Source: Intoshia linei
Taxonomy: Eukaryota; Orthonectida; Rhopaluridae
Assembly: GCA_001642005.1 (NCBI GenBank)
Contig: LWCA01000077.1
Coordinates: 1 to 59,801, forward strand
Direction: 5' to 3'
DNA: 59,801 nt
Below the pieces are notes generated by a model. The model worked only from the letters and a program-made list of their open reading frames with translations, did not search any database and was not told where the DNA came from. Each line of letters opens with the position of its first letter. The stretch's first letter is position 1. Below are positions 11,918 to 23,338 of this stretch, one piece after another. Both the position numbers and the translations under genes were made by a program.

Positions 11918-12961
11918 GGTTACACTAAAATGGGATTAGAATTTTATTGTGTCTTAAGCATCAAGATAGTAAATAGATAGATAAGTTAATAATAAGATAA
12001 GAATTCAGCAAAGTACGAAATAATTCATACTGTTGTCTGCAGTATTAATATTAATAAAATATTTTTCAAAGGATATGTTATAGATGGGCGACACGAAATT
12101 CATAAAATCATCCAAATTTGGCTTGGTCTGGTTATTAAATTTTAGAATATTTTAAACATGTAATACTGACGCTGGATTTTTAATAATATTAAAAATTACT
12201 TCCACATTTGACGTCGATAAAATAACTATTAGGTGAAGGAATTAAACGCTTCAATTTGTGTTTTCGTTTCTCAGTTTCATACTTCGGATTCAACAAATCG
12301 GTATTTCTCTAAATTAATTATCAATTCATAATAACAAAAAAATTTACAGCCATTTTATTGTTTACTCGTGTAAATTTAAATCAAGTATTTTAATATCGTT
12401 AGTAAATATAACTTTAATTTTAAATTCAAATTTTGTTGGCGTTGTTACTATCTGATAAAGTATTCTATAACAACATTTTCAAATAAATTGCATTTTTATA
12501 ATTGGAGTCATTAGTACAAAATTTGTACATTCCCACATGTCACTGACCCTTAAATTGGCAAATATTTTCAAAAAATCAAAAAACACTGAATAAATTATAA
12601 GTATACAGTTTATTCATTTTAGAAGTTACCAGACTAGTAAGAGTTAATTAACTTAATTAAATTTTTTATCATTATGCATTTATTTTGTATAATATATCAG
12701 TTACAATAAGAATTATTTCCTGATTCTATGATTTCCTGGTTGAGTTGATAAATTAAAAACGTAAATGTGTATAAAATATAACTTGCAGAACAATACAACA
12801 GTAGATATTATATTAAATAAACTGCAACTGAAATAAAGCAGATGATATCAAATTATTAAAAACAATGAATACTGATTGATGTGACCGAAATATTAAATCA
12901 TAATCAATTTAAATTGAATTTAATCCCAAATGTAAAACGGTAAAGTTTAATATATTTACAA

Positions 12962-14069
12962 TCATCTTCTAGATCGTTTTCTGACATTTTTTTTTTTTTT
13001 AAAATTAGTATTATTTCCCAATTTTGGTTTAAAATTTCCATACTGCTCAAAACTTTCACTATTATTATATTTTTGTCCTTTTTTACGTCCTCCGTAGCCA
13101 TATACTTGATCGCGTTTCGTTCTAGGTACTTTTGGATTGCTAAGGATCAAAAAAATCATAAAATATTGAATATACTTTTAATATTACCTTTTAAAATCTT
13201 TTTCTTCGTTATCTCCTTGCATTTCTAATTTAAAGGTTTAATTTAAGTTTCAATGAAAAATAATATATAAGGTTACTTTTGTGTCGGTATTTTTTAATTT
13301 CGTCCATTTTATCTCCTTTCCGTTTTAATTTTTCAAATTTTTTGTTAGTTTTAAACTGTTAATATATAATACTGTACATTACTATCAAAAAACCTCTTTA
13401 GCAAAAGCTTTGCTCCTCTTTGTTTGAATTTCATTATGTTTAATTTCCAAGGCTTTTTTTTGCTTTATTACATTTTTTTCAATCTAATAAATTAATTTTT
13501 TAATTGTATGTTTTATTTTACTAGGTTCATAGTTTTATCGGTTTTAACCATTTCAGCATAATAGTCATTGGGTCTTTGAATAGAAACTTTTAATTTTCGA
13601 AGTTTTTCAAGAACTATTTTAGAAGCACCAGTGACTTTGGATTGGCTATACAGGAAAATAAAAATAGTTCATTCGGAAAATAAAAATACATTAGTTTTTC
13701 AAATTTTAATTCGTCGACATGTTCAGATTTCATGGATTTATTGTTAAGGTTCAAGATAACATTTTCCGTTTTAAAGTCAAACTCTTCAAGGCTTATGTCC
13801 ATGTTTTCAATCCATTCTTGATTTTTTATTCTTTTTAAAGCATTTTGTAGACCTGTCTAATTTTATCATGTTGGAAACAACCATACTTACTTTGTCGAAA
13901 ATATTTTTAGCTTTTTTTACAATTTCCACGTGAGTTCCAGGTTTCAAGAGATTGTTTTCTATTGCTATTTGAATCTAATCGACAAAATAGTCAATTGGTT
14001 AAATATTATGTTTACTTCTTTGTGAGATTCATCAGAACTGTAATCATCGTCCAATTCTTCTACTTGCAT
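12962..14069 (-). CDS. EBNA1BP2: rRNA processing protein EBP2
   Basis: EBP2 is a nucleolar factor needed for 27S pre-rRNA processing and 60S subunit assembly. Eight exons on the minus strand (14016-14069, 13891-13974, 13690-13856, 13522-13645, 13394-13483, 13277-13355, 13188-13224, 12962-13139) give 270 aa in one frame. Diagnostic segments in order: NNLLKPG (about residue 23), QEWIENMDISL (about 57), RPNDYYAEMVKTD (about 127), a basic KYRHKKMQG stretch, and the Gly/Lys-rich VYGYGGRKKGQKYN near the C-terminus, the most conserved part of the family. The tail is basic (KKKKNVRKRSRR). Introns are about 33-50 nt. Slightly shorter than human EBP2 (about 306 aa). Confidence 0.88.
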
Positions 14070-15054
14070 TTTGAACTATACTGTGTATAAACGTATTTTC
14101 GCTCAAAATTTAAATGCGAACATTTAAGTTATACAGTATTTTTGAGTTGAAAATTTCAACTTGAAATTACAATAATGTAACTTGAAATTAAAGTCTTAAA
14201 TAATGATTTAGTGTAAGCGATCAATAATTAAATGCAATGCGTAAAAAAAATTTCCAAATTTATGTGTAATGAAGGGTAATTTTTCTTTGAAAGAAGTGTA
14301 TTTCACCATGCTTTTTTGTTGTTTGTATTTTGAAATTTTAATGAAAATTGAATATAAATCTTCAAGGCTTTATTATTTGCATCGTAATTTTACGTTTATT
14401 TGTAAAAACTTATCAATAAAACGCTTATCATTTTCGAACATCCCATTACAAAGGTCAGATGAGGTGAATGTATTTGTCAATATATCAAAAGATTAAAAGA
14501 CATTAAGTGGAACTGTCAACTTGATTTGGATGTATAAATTGAAATACAAATTAAAAACTTGTACCATTTCTTTTTTGTATTTATTATTTTTCTACTCGTT
14601 TTATAATTTCAAAAGTGCTCTTTTTAGTTTACTCTATATAATATTTACAAAATAAATATTTTGTTTTAAAAAATAATTAAAGAATCTGGTCACAATGACC
14701 GATAACTAATTCATTTCCAAAAAAAACTAATTTTATTTTATCCTACTAAACCTGGTATGAAAGACAGTTAGAAGGTAGTTGCTTCACGAGATATATTATA
14801 TTTGTACGATATCAGAGAATTAATTTTACTTGAGGATGAAAATGTCAAAAGGGTTACATGATTAAACTATATAACAGAAAGGAATGTTAATTTCTGTTTG
14901 AGTAAATTGAAATTCTTAGAAACAAATAGAAATGTTTAGTATTCAGCTTTTTTGAAATTTTTCACAAAATAATTATATCATGACCGATTCGAAAACTCTG
15001 ATACATGTTTAAAACTTTACATCATATTGAAATTTTTTATATACAACAATATAA
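14070..15054. other. Intergenic, nothing recognised
   Basis: AT-rich DNA between the EBP2 start and the CTDSPL2 stop, both on the minus strand. A 75-codon open frame at 14269-14496 (+) has no recognisable motif and no splice context, so it is not called. Confidence 0.5.
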
Positions 15055-16217
15055 TTATTTGTTTCGATCCATACTGTGAAATTTTTCATAAATACTGTCT
15101 CGGACGTCATTATCAGAGTAATATAATTCTTCGAGAAACGGTACAAGTAATTTTAGAGAGTAGTCATTTTGATTAGAGTACCAACTGTTGATGGGTATTC
15201 CATTGCTGAGCTAAAAAATGATAAAATTTATAAATAAACTAAAATACATGTAATCCAAAGGATTCGGTAGAATTATCAATAATAACGGTTCTAGCCAAGT
15301 TACGTCCTAGAATATTCAAATCTTTAACGTATCCTCCATTTAAAAGACGACAATGTTTGCGATACAATCTATGTCTGAATATTTTTTTGTGTGGATCTAT
15401 TTTATCTAGTACTGGATCTGCATAAATTCTTTCTGATGCTGTAAAACAAATGAGTTCAAACATTTTGGAAACTTTTTCAAGAAATTCAAACAAGTACGGT
15501 CTGAAAGATGCAAATATATGAAAATTGGTGGATTTGTAATTTATGATCAATTCATAATCCATACTTTGCTTTTGAACGTAATCACAATGAACCATTGTTT
15601 CATCGAGATCCATGACCAAAGTAAATCTATGGGCAGATCTGGTTTTGGGAGGTAATATATTTTCTAGAGGTGGTAATGATTCTGGACTAGGCAAGTTTCC
15701 AATAAAATCAAATCTAAAATTGAATTAATATAAAATTAAAATTGAATAGATAAATTACGCGTCATCGTCATCATCATATTGTAAGTATGGTTGGTGAAAA
15801 TCGTAATTATCGGAAATCATGAAATCTTCCTCTTCGTAAAGTACATTTTCAATGGAAAAAATCCCACATTCTTTCTTAAAGGATCCATCTTTTTCACTGG
15901 ATTCCATACTGATTGTAGAATCACTCATTATATCTTTAGTCTCAGATAAAGAAGACTAAAATTAATATATCATTGAACAAACATTATTTACGTTTTTTGA
16001 ATCTTTTGAATGCTGTGAGGAGTTGATGGGAGATACTTTTGAGGATACAGAAATTTTCTGAGATTTTGTAGAGACACTATTTTTATTAGGTGATTGACTC
16101 TAAAATGTAAGTAAAAATATAAAACGACTAAAAGTTTACTTTTAATTCGATTGGATATACAGGTGATAGAAAAGGACACTTTGGTGTAATCGAGTATCTT
16201 CTAGCTCTGGTTTTCAT
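15055..16217 (-). CDS. CTDSPL2: CTD small phosphatase-like protein 2 (HAD-type Ser/Thr phosphatase)
   Basis: A DxDxT-class phosphatase of the SCP/Dullard group acting on phosphoserine or phosphothreonine. Five minus-strand exons (16140-16217, 15992-16099, 15759-15955, 15248-15713, 15055-15210) give 334 aa starting MKTRARRYS. The N-terminal half is Ser/Lys-rich and low complexity with an acidic patch (YDDDDDAFDF). The catalytic domain begins at about residue 160: KTRSAHRF, then VMDLDETMVHC with both catalytic Asp residues, FRPYLFEFLEKVS, CFTASERIYADPVLD, KDLNILGR, and VIIDNS. The C-terminal LSNGIPINSWYSNQNDYSL and FLEEL match the CTDSPL2 subgroup rather than SCP1-3. All metal-binding Asp residues of the DLDET and IIDN motifs are present, so it should be active. 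The N-terminus is much shorter than in vertebrates. Confidence 0.9.
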
Positions 16218-18436
16218 GTTATATCTAAATAAAATATAACGGTAATGATTTTAAGATAATTATTCCATTGTCATTGGAAAAATTAAATTATAATTATAAC
16301 ACGCCCATTTGATACGACTTTCAAATAAAGATTATTGGTCATGGTATTGTTTTAATTATTTCAGTTTAGCAATAAAACTATACAGCCTGATCATTGTCTT
16401 TGTCACGCATCAGTAGTAACACTTGAAGTGACCGATGCTAAACTTGATAATAAAATGCGGCACGTTTCACCCAAAATGTAATTTTCAAGTGTCACTTGAT
16501 AAACCCGTTGTCAATGTTGGAAGACGCGGTTACGCCTTGATACAATTCAGTTTGTATTTCAAATATCAATTAAAAAATCATTGAACTCATTATCCCATCA
16601 AAATATAAATATGGGACAAAACATAATAACTCAAATCCCAAGTGAATTTGTAGATACTTCAAATAAAACCGAGACGGATTGTCGTTATACGCATTAAATC
16701 GCGAATGGAACGTTGTGTTACGAGTGTTAATCTGTCAAATATAAAACTGGTCATTATTGAAATCTAAATTACCATTTATTGTATTTTTTAAAATGAAATA
16801 TGATAGATGTATAAGTCCGGTTATAATCTTGTAATATTATAATTATAAACGGATAATACTCCCAGTTGGTTAATATTAACTGCGTGAAAAAATCATTATT
16901 GATTTAGGGAGTCATTCTTGTAACAAGAAATTGCGCCAAAAATGTTACTCAGTAATAGAAAAATGTATATTGTAGTCACGACTTGAATTCTCAAGTATAA
17001 CTGCCGGGAATGTCAATCACAATTTATTGATTGTATATTAAGTACATTTCAAGTATATGATAATAATTTTAACAACTTGATTTAATAAAACAAAAGTATC
17101 CGGTCGAATGGTCAAAATAATCATCAATCGAAAATGTTTGATCAAGTAGATTATCCTTCATAATTTTTTCCAACAGAAAAAATTAAATAAAAATTATTCC
17201 TTGAGTCGGATAAGGGACTTTTTACATATGGCGTCATATTACTATATATTACTAATTTATACAAAACTATATTAAAATTATTGGTCGTTGGTATATGAAA
17301 TAATTTTAAATTGGACTACATTTTAGTCAATGTTATTTCAAAATTGTGACATACGACTTATGAACGTAAGACTTCATTGCAATTTTAATGTGATTAATCA
17401 AATTAAATAGTTTTCACTTTTTAATTATTACTGAATTGATTTATTACGTAAATATGAAAGCATTATTCACTTATCAATATTATTCTGCATTTTCATATAA
17501 TTTGACAAGTTTGACAATAGACCCAAACAATCATAAATCTTTTTATCAAACAATATTACCAATAGGTGGACTGATTATTCGGTACTAATAATGACTAATT
17601 GGCTATAGGTTACCAGGATGGAAACTATAATAATTAATATAAATAAATATTCAAGGTCACAAAAAATAAAAATATCGTTAAGTTAGAAATCTCTAACATC
17701 AAGTCATCTCTACTTTTCCGACGATATAATATATTTAATCTAACAAGTATATATAAAGTAATGCATCTTACTCATGATGATATAAATACGGCATATCGCA
17801 TTTCATGGCATATATCAGTTATTCTTAACTGGTGATTGCACCTTAAAGTTCGTTGGATAGTGAGATATTTTAATAATAATTCCCTTCATATAGTAACATT
17901 TACATTAATTAGTGTGACATTCAAGATTTAATATTTAACTCATCTAAATCAGTAATGGTAACCTTTTTAAGTATAACATGGCTGCATAAAATTATTATGT
18001 AGAATGAAAAAATAACTGAAATAAATAAAAATTATTTAAAATTTCTGTACTTTCAAAATCAAAAAAGTTTGAGAACCAACACAATATATACAGAAAGACG
18101 ACAAATCGGTTATACAATAAATTATTTTCATTTGACCATTGAAATAAAAGAAAAAATTTAAATTAAAAAAAAATTGGGTGTTTCGCGAATTTTGTTATAA
18201 TTTTCAATTATAACATCGCTAAAATTGAGTCAAAAATAGAGAATTAAAAAATTATCGTAGCATCTGTGCAGTGGTCCCAAAACATGACCAGGGAAATAAA
18301 GTAACCTCGCACCATTAAGCTTAATCAGAAAAACAATGTATCTAACAGCAGCAATCTATTTTATAAGTAGAAACATTTTCCATTACAACAACAAAAAATT
18401 TTGTTATGAATAGCGTCTACTGTGCATTGTCTAAAT

Positions 18437-18705
18437 CAGAGGTTTCAATTATGCGGCCCGCGTTATAGTATAAATTTTTGTTTTTTATAAAAAAAATTTT
18501 TACACATACCTGTATTTCTTTTTTTACAGTGTTTTTATATATTTTAACATTAATTACACCCTTATTCAATTATCATTGTTTCTTATTTCATTTTTTTAAT
18601 TAATTAATTCAGTTTAATCATGATTTGAGTAAAGTTTTTTTGCGGTCCGCGTAATAATTTTTTTTCACATTTTGCCCGTCAAGCAAATTGAGTCTGACAT
18701 CCCTG
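18437..18705. mobile_element. Short hAT-like element, 269 bp
   Basis: Begins CAGAGGTTTCAATTATGCGG and ends GACATCCCTG; the ends form an imperfect inverted pair of the CAGxGxTxTCA type, with inner GCGGCCCGCG on the left and GCGGTCCGCG on the right. Flanks are GTCTAAAT (18429-18436) and ATCTAAAT (18706-18713), an 8-bp duplication with one mismatch. A right-half relative lies at 4935-5010, and a GCGGCCCGCG-bearing relative near 47890. Confidence 0.7.
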
Positions 18706-19297
18706 ATCTAAATCGAACCTGGTTTATAGTAACGACTTTTGTTTTATCGATGCCCAATTTTTGGATGTTAAATGAGTAATGAAATAATCGGTAAATTTGT
18801 TATAATCACTACACTAATACCAATATCGTCCAATAAAAGTGGGGTTTACTACCAAAAAATTTAATTTGAAATTTTACGGCCATATTTGCACACTACGGAC
18901 TTCTTGCGGTTCGCCATATTCACTTAAACTGAGCCTGATATAGACTATTGGAAAGAAATTAAATTTTAAATTTTTTTTCATTGAACAAAACTAAAGAACT
19001 ACAAATGTACCAACAAATCATATTTCTCATTAATGAACAAAATCCTCATCAAAATTAAGAACCTTAAGCCCATTTTTTAAATTATAGTAGAAAATATTGT
19101 TCATATTATATAGTTTAAACTTTAAAGACACGTTAAAGTCTGATTTATTTTTTTGAAACAAATCTACTTTCACTGGATTAAATATCTAACTAAGAATATT
19201 GGTATTAATGATACCGTATCATTATACAAATTGAGTATATTCTTCAAAAATTGTTAAATATCATAACTATTTTTCATTTTCGAGTGTGAACTAGAGT

Positions 19298-19515
19298 CAC
19301 AGACGTGGAGAGGGGCTAGGGGTTTAATATTTTAAATTATTAATAGGTAATGTTGGAAAATTTCTCAAGTATGTCAAAATTATGATGACCAATTCGATTT
19401 ACAACTATTATTTTCAATTTTTAGGCAATAAACGATCGATTAAACAATGTATAGACGTTGCACTTTTAAAAAAAATTTTTTATAGAGGCCTACTGCTGAC
19501 TCTCCACGGCTATGT
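19298..19515. mobile_element. Short hAT-like element, 218 bp
   Basis: The left end CACAGACGTGGAGAG and the right end (reverse complement ACATAGCCGTGGAGAG) are imperfect inverted repeats. The element is flanked by CTAGAGT at 19291-19297 and 19516-19522, a 7-bp identical direct repeat. No coding capacity. GTGGAGAG-type ends and the duplication length suggest hAT, but the terminal bases are less certain than for the element at 11620. Confidence 0.6.
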
Positions 19516-22283
19516 CTAGAGTTTGGTAAGTTCGTTTTTTCTATATTTTTAAAGAATCTACAAATCTTATATATTACTAGAGTCCTACACGAAAAACTTA
19601 AGAACTATTAGCTCAGGAGTCCTAAATTGATACTGTTTACCAAAAAGTTAAGAACGGCCATCTTATTTTATTTATGATGCCGCTCCATCAAAAAATTTTC
19701 AAACGCCCTGGTTCATAGTGTATGAATTAGTGTTTATTAATTTTAGGATATCCATTATTTATAGACTTTATCAAAAAATGTATAAAAACTTATAAAAATA
19801 TGTGCTTAGTATATTTTACTGATATAAAAAAGATTAAAAAAATAATCGTGGGTTAAACCATACGGTGAAAATGGCTACTCTACATATTTAATTTCAAAAC
19901 TTGGAATCCAAATTGGAATTTGCAACTTGTTTTCCACAACAGCTGCAAAATATTAACATAAAAATGAATTCAATAATATGGCATAATTTAAAAATATTTT
20001 AAATTTTTTAATTATCACACCATCTATATCTATAAAAATGGTAAATAAAACAAAATACATTAGTATGCATTAAACATCATTAATCGTATTTGGATGTTTA
20101 GGTCTGTAATTGTAATGTCAGTTTTAATATATCTGTTTAATTTATTGTTTATTTGATATTTAAAGCTCAATACATCTAAAAATACCAGACAGAATTTATT
20201 AATAAATAATGACTCAACAGTAGACGAAAATAATTATATTTTTTAAAATGTAATGCACCGTGTCTACCAACTTTAAATAATATATAAATTTGAGCCTCAA
20301 GCGTATAGTTCCATGTAACATAATACGTTTCATAAAAATTAAATGTGTTCAATGCATTGGAAAAACCTCAAATGCAATTATAATCAAATGTAAAATGGCA
20401 AATGCATAAGACCATATATTATTCAAATAAACATATGGTATACTCAAACGTTTATTGACCTAAAACGATAAAACTGATCTACTGAATTGCACATCATCCT
20501 CATTAAACTATTTAAATTTTAAATGAATTATATCAAAAATTAAATCATAAAATGTAGAAAATTGAAAATATCGATTTTGCGTATACAAAATACCAAATAT
20601 ACCGATAAAATAACGTTATTAATGTGACACGGAACCGGAAATCCACATAATTATTGTACATTATTTAAGCTCATGTCAGCTAATTACAAGATTATTTACA
20701 TGTTAACATGTAAATTAAAATTTAATTTAATTGTACATAAACACCAAAATTTTACAATAATTTTCGGTAATTTACGTAAATAAACATATATCACCACGAT
20801 AAATTCGCTAAAATTAAGTCTAATTAAGACCCTCAACAGGAAAACAGAATCGTTACATGATCACAATTTTGATAATTCAAATATTGAATAATTATTATAA
20901 TCTTGTAAAAAATAGAAAAAATAATTTCCACTGCAAACTAAATTTAAACATAAATAAAAAATGTACAATGTAATTGCGGTTAATAATGTAAAATGAAAAA
21001 ATAAATGCTTTTTGTACATTTGTAATTTTAAAATTTGAATAAATCATGCTGTGTGATAATTAAATTAACAACACTAACATGTAAACTAAAATCTCGTGAT
21101 AACATAAAAATTCCAATAAAATACAAAAATATATTAAAAATGTATATAATTAATTGATAAAAGTACCTGAAGATAATTAAATTGACATTAGTTGAAGAGT
21201 AATTAAATTTTTCAAAACCAACTGTTTTATTGCAAGTAAATTAACAAATGAAATATAGCCTGTAGCTTCAACATAAATACATGATATAGTTGCGAAATGT
21301 AGCACATACAGCACAAATGCGGAATAGATACAATAGAGTTGATGGATTTCTATGGTGCTATAATAAATACTTATGGTGAGACTAAGATTTAGTTTAGTTT
21401 TCATTGTGAGACGCACGCTGATAAAAATAATCCGTCATTACTTAGACTAGCGTTACAGCTAATCTGATAAATTAAATTTTTACACAAGCATAAATAAATC
21501 AAATGTAACAATCAAATGAATAAATTGAAACACCCAAACACTATCAATAGTGTCAATGATTTCTATTTGAAATGTTACCTGAATGTTTGTGTGTGTCAAA
21601 TTATAATTTGTTGATTTATAAATTTATTTACATTTAAATTTTTGTTAAATTAAAAAATAAAATGTAAATAATATTGGTAAATACGCATTTAATACTTTCT
21701 AAACAACTTTATTTTAACATGGATACAAACAATGGGGTAAAATTACTGTCAACTACTGTTTGATTTTACAAATTAAAATTAAAATTTAGCCGGTACATTG
21801 CTTTTTACATCGGTGACTAACCCACAAACTGGGAAATGTTATTTTATCGTATTACTCCAATTTGTACTCCAAATAAACACATTTCGTACATCAATCATGG
21901 TATCAGATAAGATAGCATCACACAGTATGACTGATAAAATATTTTAATAACTTACGGTATTCTACTTGAATGATTCTTCATCAATGTACTTCCCACAGGG
22001 AATAATTCATCTGATTGAACTAATTATGACTCATTAACGATGTACACACAGATAATGAGTCTTAATCCAGACGTGCCAAATACAATTGTATTTAGTGTCT
22101 TAAGGGTCAATTCACCAATATTTGAACCAAATGTATATTTAAAATTTAATAATTAAAAAAACGAAAAAAATAAACGCAAAATAAATAATTGTAGGTGACG
22201 ATGGTAAATATTTTTGTAAAACATTTAAAAATTCCAGATTTGAAATAAAATAACTTTATTAAATTAGTTTAGTTTTTTGCGAA

Positions 22284-23176
22284 ATGATTTGTAAATTTTT
22301 GATCAATACTTTGTACAGAAATTTTTCCAAAACCATTAACAACATACCGAAACGCCCGATGAGTTTGTTTCCCTAAATATAATTTACATTTAATTATTAG
22401 TGCCGTTCTTTATCTTTAGGAAGGAGCATTTTACTGAGATCAAAAGTGACAATCCAGGTACAATTAATTTTACTTAAATATATTTCAAGCCATGAAAAGT
22501 AAGGATATAATGAAAAAAATTGGTGAAAAATGGAGAACATTAAACGATGAAGAAAGAAACGTAAACCCAAACACCAATTGTGGTTTATAAAATAATTTAA
22601 TTAGGCTTACTTGAAACAATACCATGAATTAAAATTGAACTATACATTCGAATTATCAAAAATGAATCCGGATATATTGCAATTGGAAAAGGAGAAAAAA
22701 ATTGCTAATAACGCTTTAAAAAGTTTAAAGAAAAAAAAGGTAATTTTTATATAAATTTTAATTCAAATTTCATTACAAAATTTTAGAAAAACCTTGAAAA
22801 TCTTGCCATAGAGCTTAATATGCCGAAACGAACCGTTGTAAACTCATTCTCAGTCTTTATTGTAGAGTATAAGAAAAAATACCCAGATACGTAACAATTA
22901 TACATTTCTTTTTTTAATTCTGCATTACTTTTAGTCCTTTAACTTTTAAAGCAGTGTCCGTAGAGTATAACAATTTGTCTAATGATGAAATTGAAGTAAA
23001 ATACAATATATTAAATACATTTTAATAAATTTCTAAATTTTTAGAGATATAAAAAAATTGCTAAAGAAGCTAACGACGCTTATGACCGTGATATTCGTAA
23101 ATGGGTAGCAGAAATGAGATATATTGGAAATACACAAGTATTGAAAATCTTACCAAAACGTTATCTTGATGATTAA
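22284..23176 (+). CDS. TFAM: Mitochondrial transcription factor A-like protein (two HMG boxes)
   Basis: TFAM packages mitochondrial DNA and activates its promoters. Seven exons (22284-22362, 22401-22457, 22490-22560, 22605-22739, 22787-22890, 22935-22995, 23045-23176) give 212 aa. Residues 1-24 (MICKFLINTLYRNFSKTINN) are basic and hydroxylated with no acids, as expected of a mitochondrial targeting peptide. HMG box A starts at IPKRPM and includes IMKKIGEKWRTLNDEERNAY; a Lys-rich linker (KSLKKKKNLENL) leads to box B starting NMPKRTVVNSFSVF and including YNNLSNDEIERYKKIAKEA. Box order, linker and leader match TFAM rather than nuclear HMGB, which has an acidic tail. The first intron's 5' site (ATGA/gtttgt) is the least certain junction. 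Confidence 0.82.
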
Positions 23177-23338
23177 TTGTATCTTGTAAAATTAAATAAT
23201 TTACTCATAATTGTGATGAATAGCAGGCATTATTTAGGTAAATTGCGGGTAGCTATAGTTGTGAAATTTATTTTTTATTTGTCGATTTTAAAAATGTTTG
23301 TTTATTGAACATTATTTTTATATTAGAGTTACCGAAAT

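Larger units (their letters stand above)
9112..12961. other. Long intergenic region with repeats
   Basis: About 3.8 kb without a supported gene. 10430-10620 carries a dispersed AT-rich repeat. 10909-11060 matches 3490-3650 in a receptor-kinase intron (shared atatgctacgc, ggggtgtt-gcaaacataat, caacctccca). A complete short hAT-type element sits at 11620-11917. The rest is AT-rich, apparently unique DNA. An open frame at 10935-11150 lies inside the repeat and is not credible as a gene. Confidence 0.6.
16225..22283. other. 6-kb gene-poor interval
   Basis: No gene could be built on either strand. Apparently single-copy DNA at 16380-17830 is slightly less AT-rich and contains a perfect inverted repeat TCAAGTG-T-CACTTGA at 16485-16499 and a further CACTTGA at 16420, so it is a candidate regulatory block for the CTDSPL2 gene (start 16217, reading away). 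18437-18705 and 19298-19515 are short hAT-like elements. 19700-22200 is very AT-rich with no visible feature; an open frame at 21177-21416 (-) shows no family motif. Confidence 0.5.

Noticed and set aside
21177-21416. 79-codon open frame in the 6-kb gene-poor interval
   Set aside because: Low-complexity, hydrophobic translation of AT-rich DNA, no splice context or recognisable motif.
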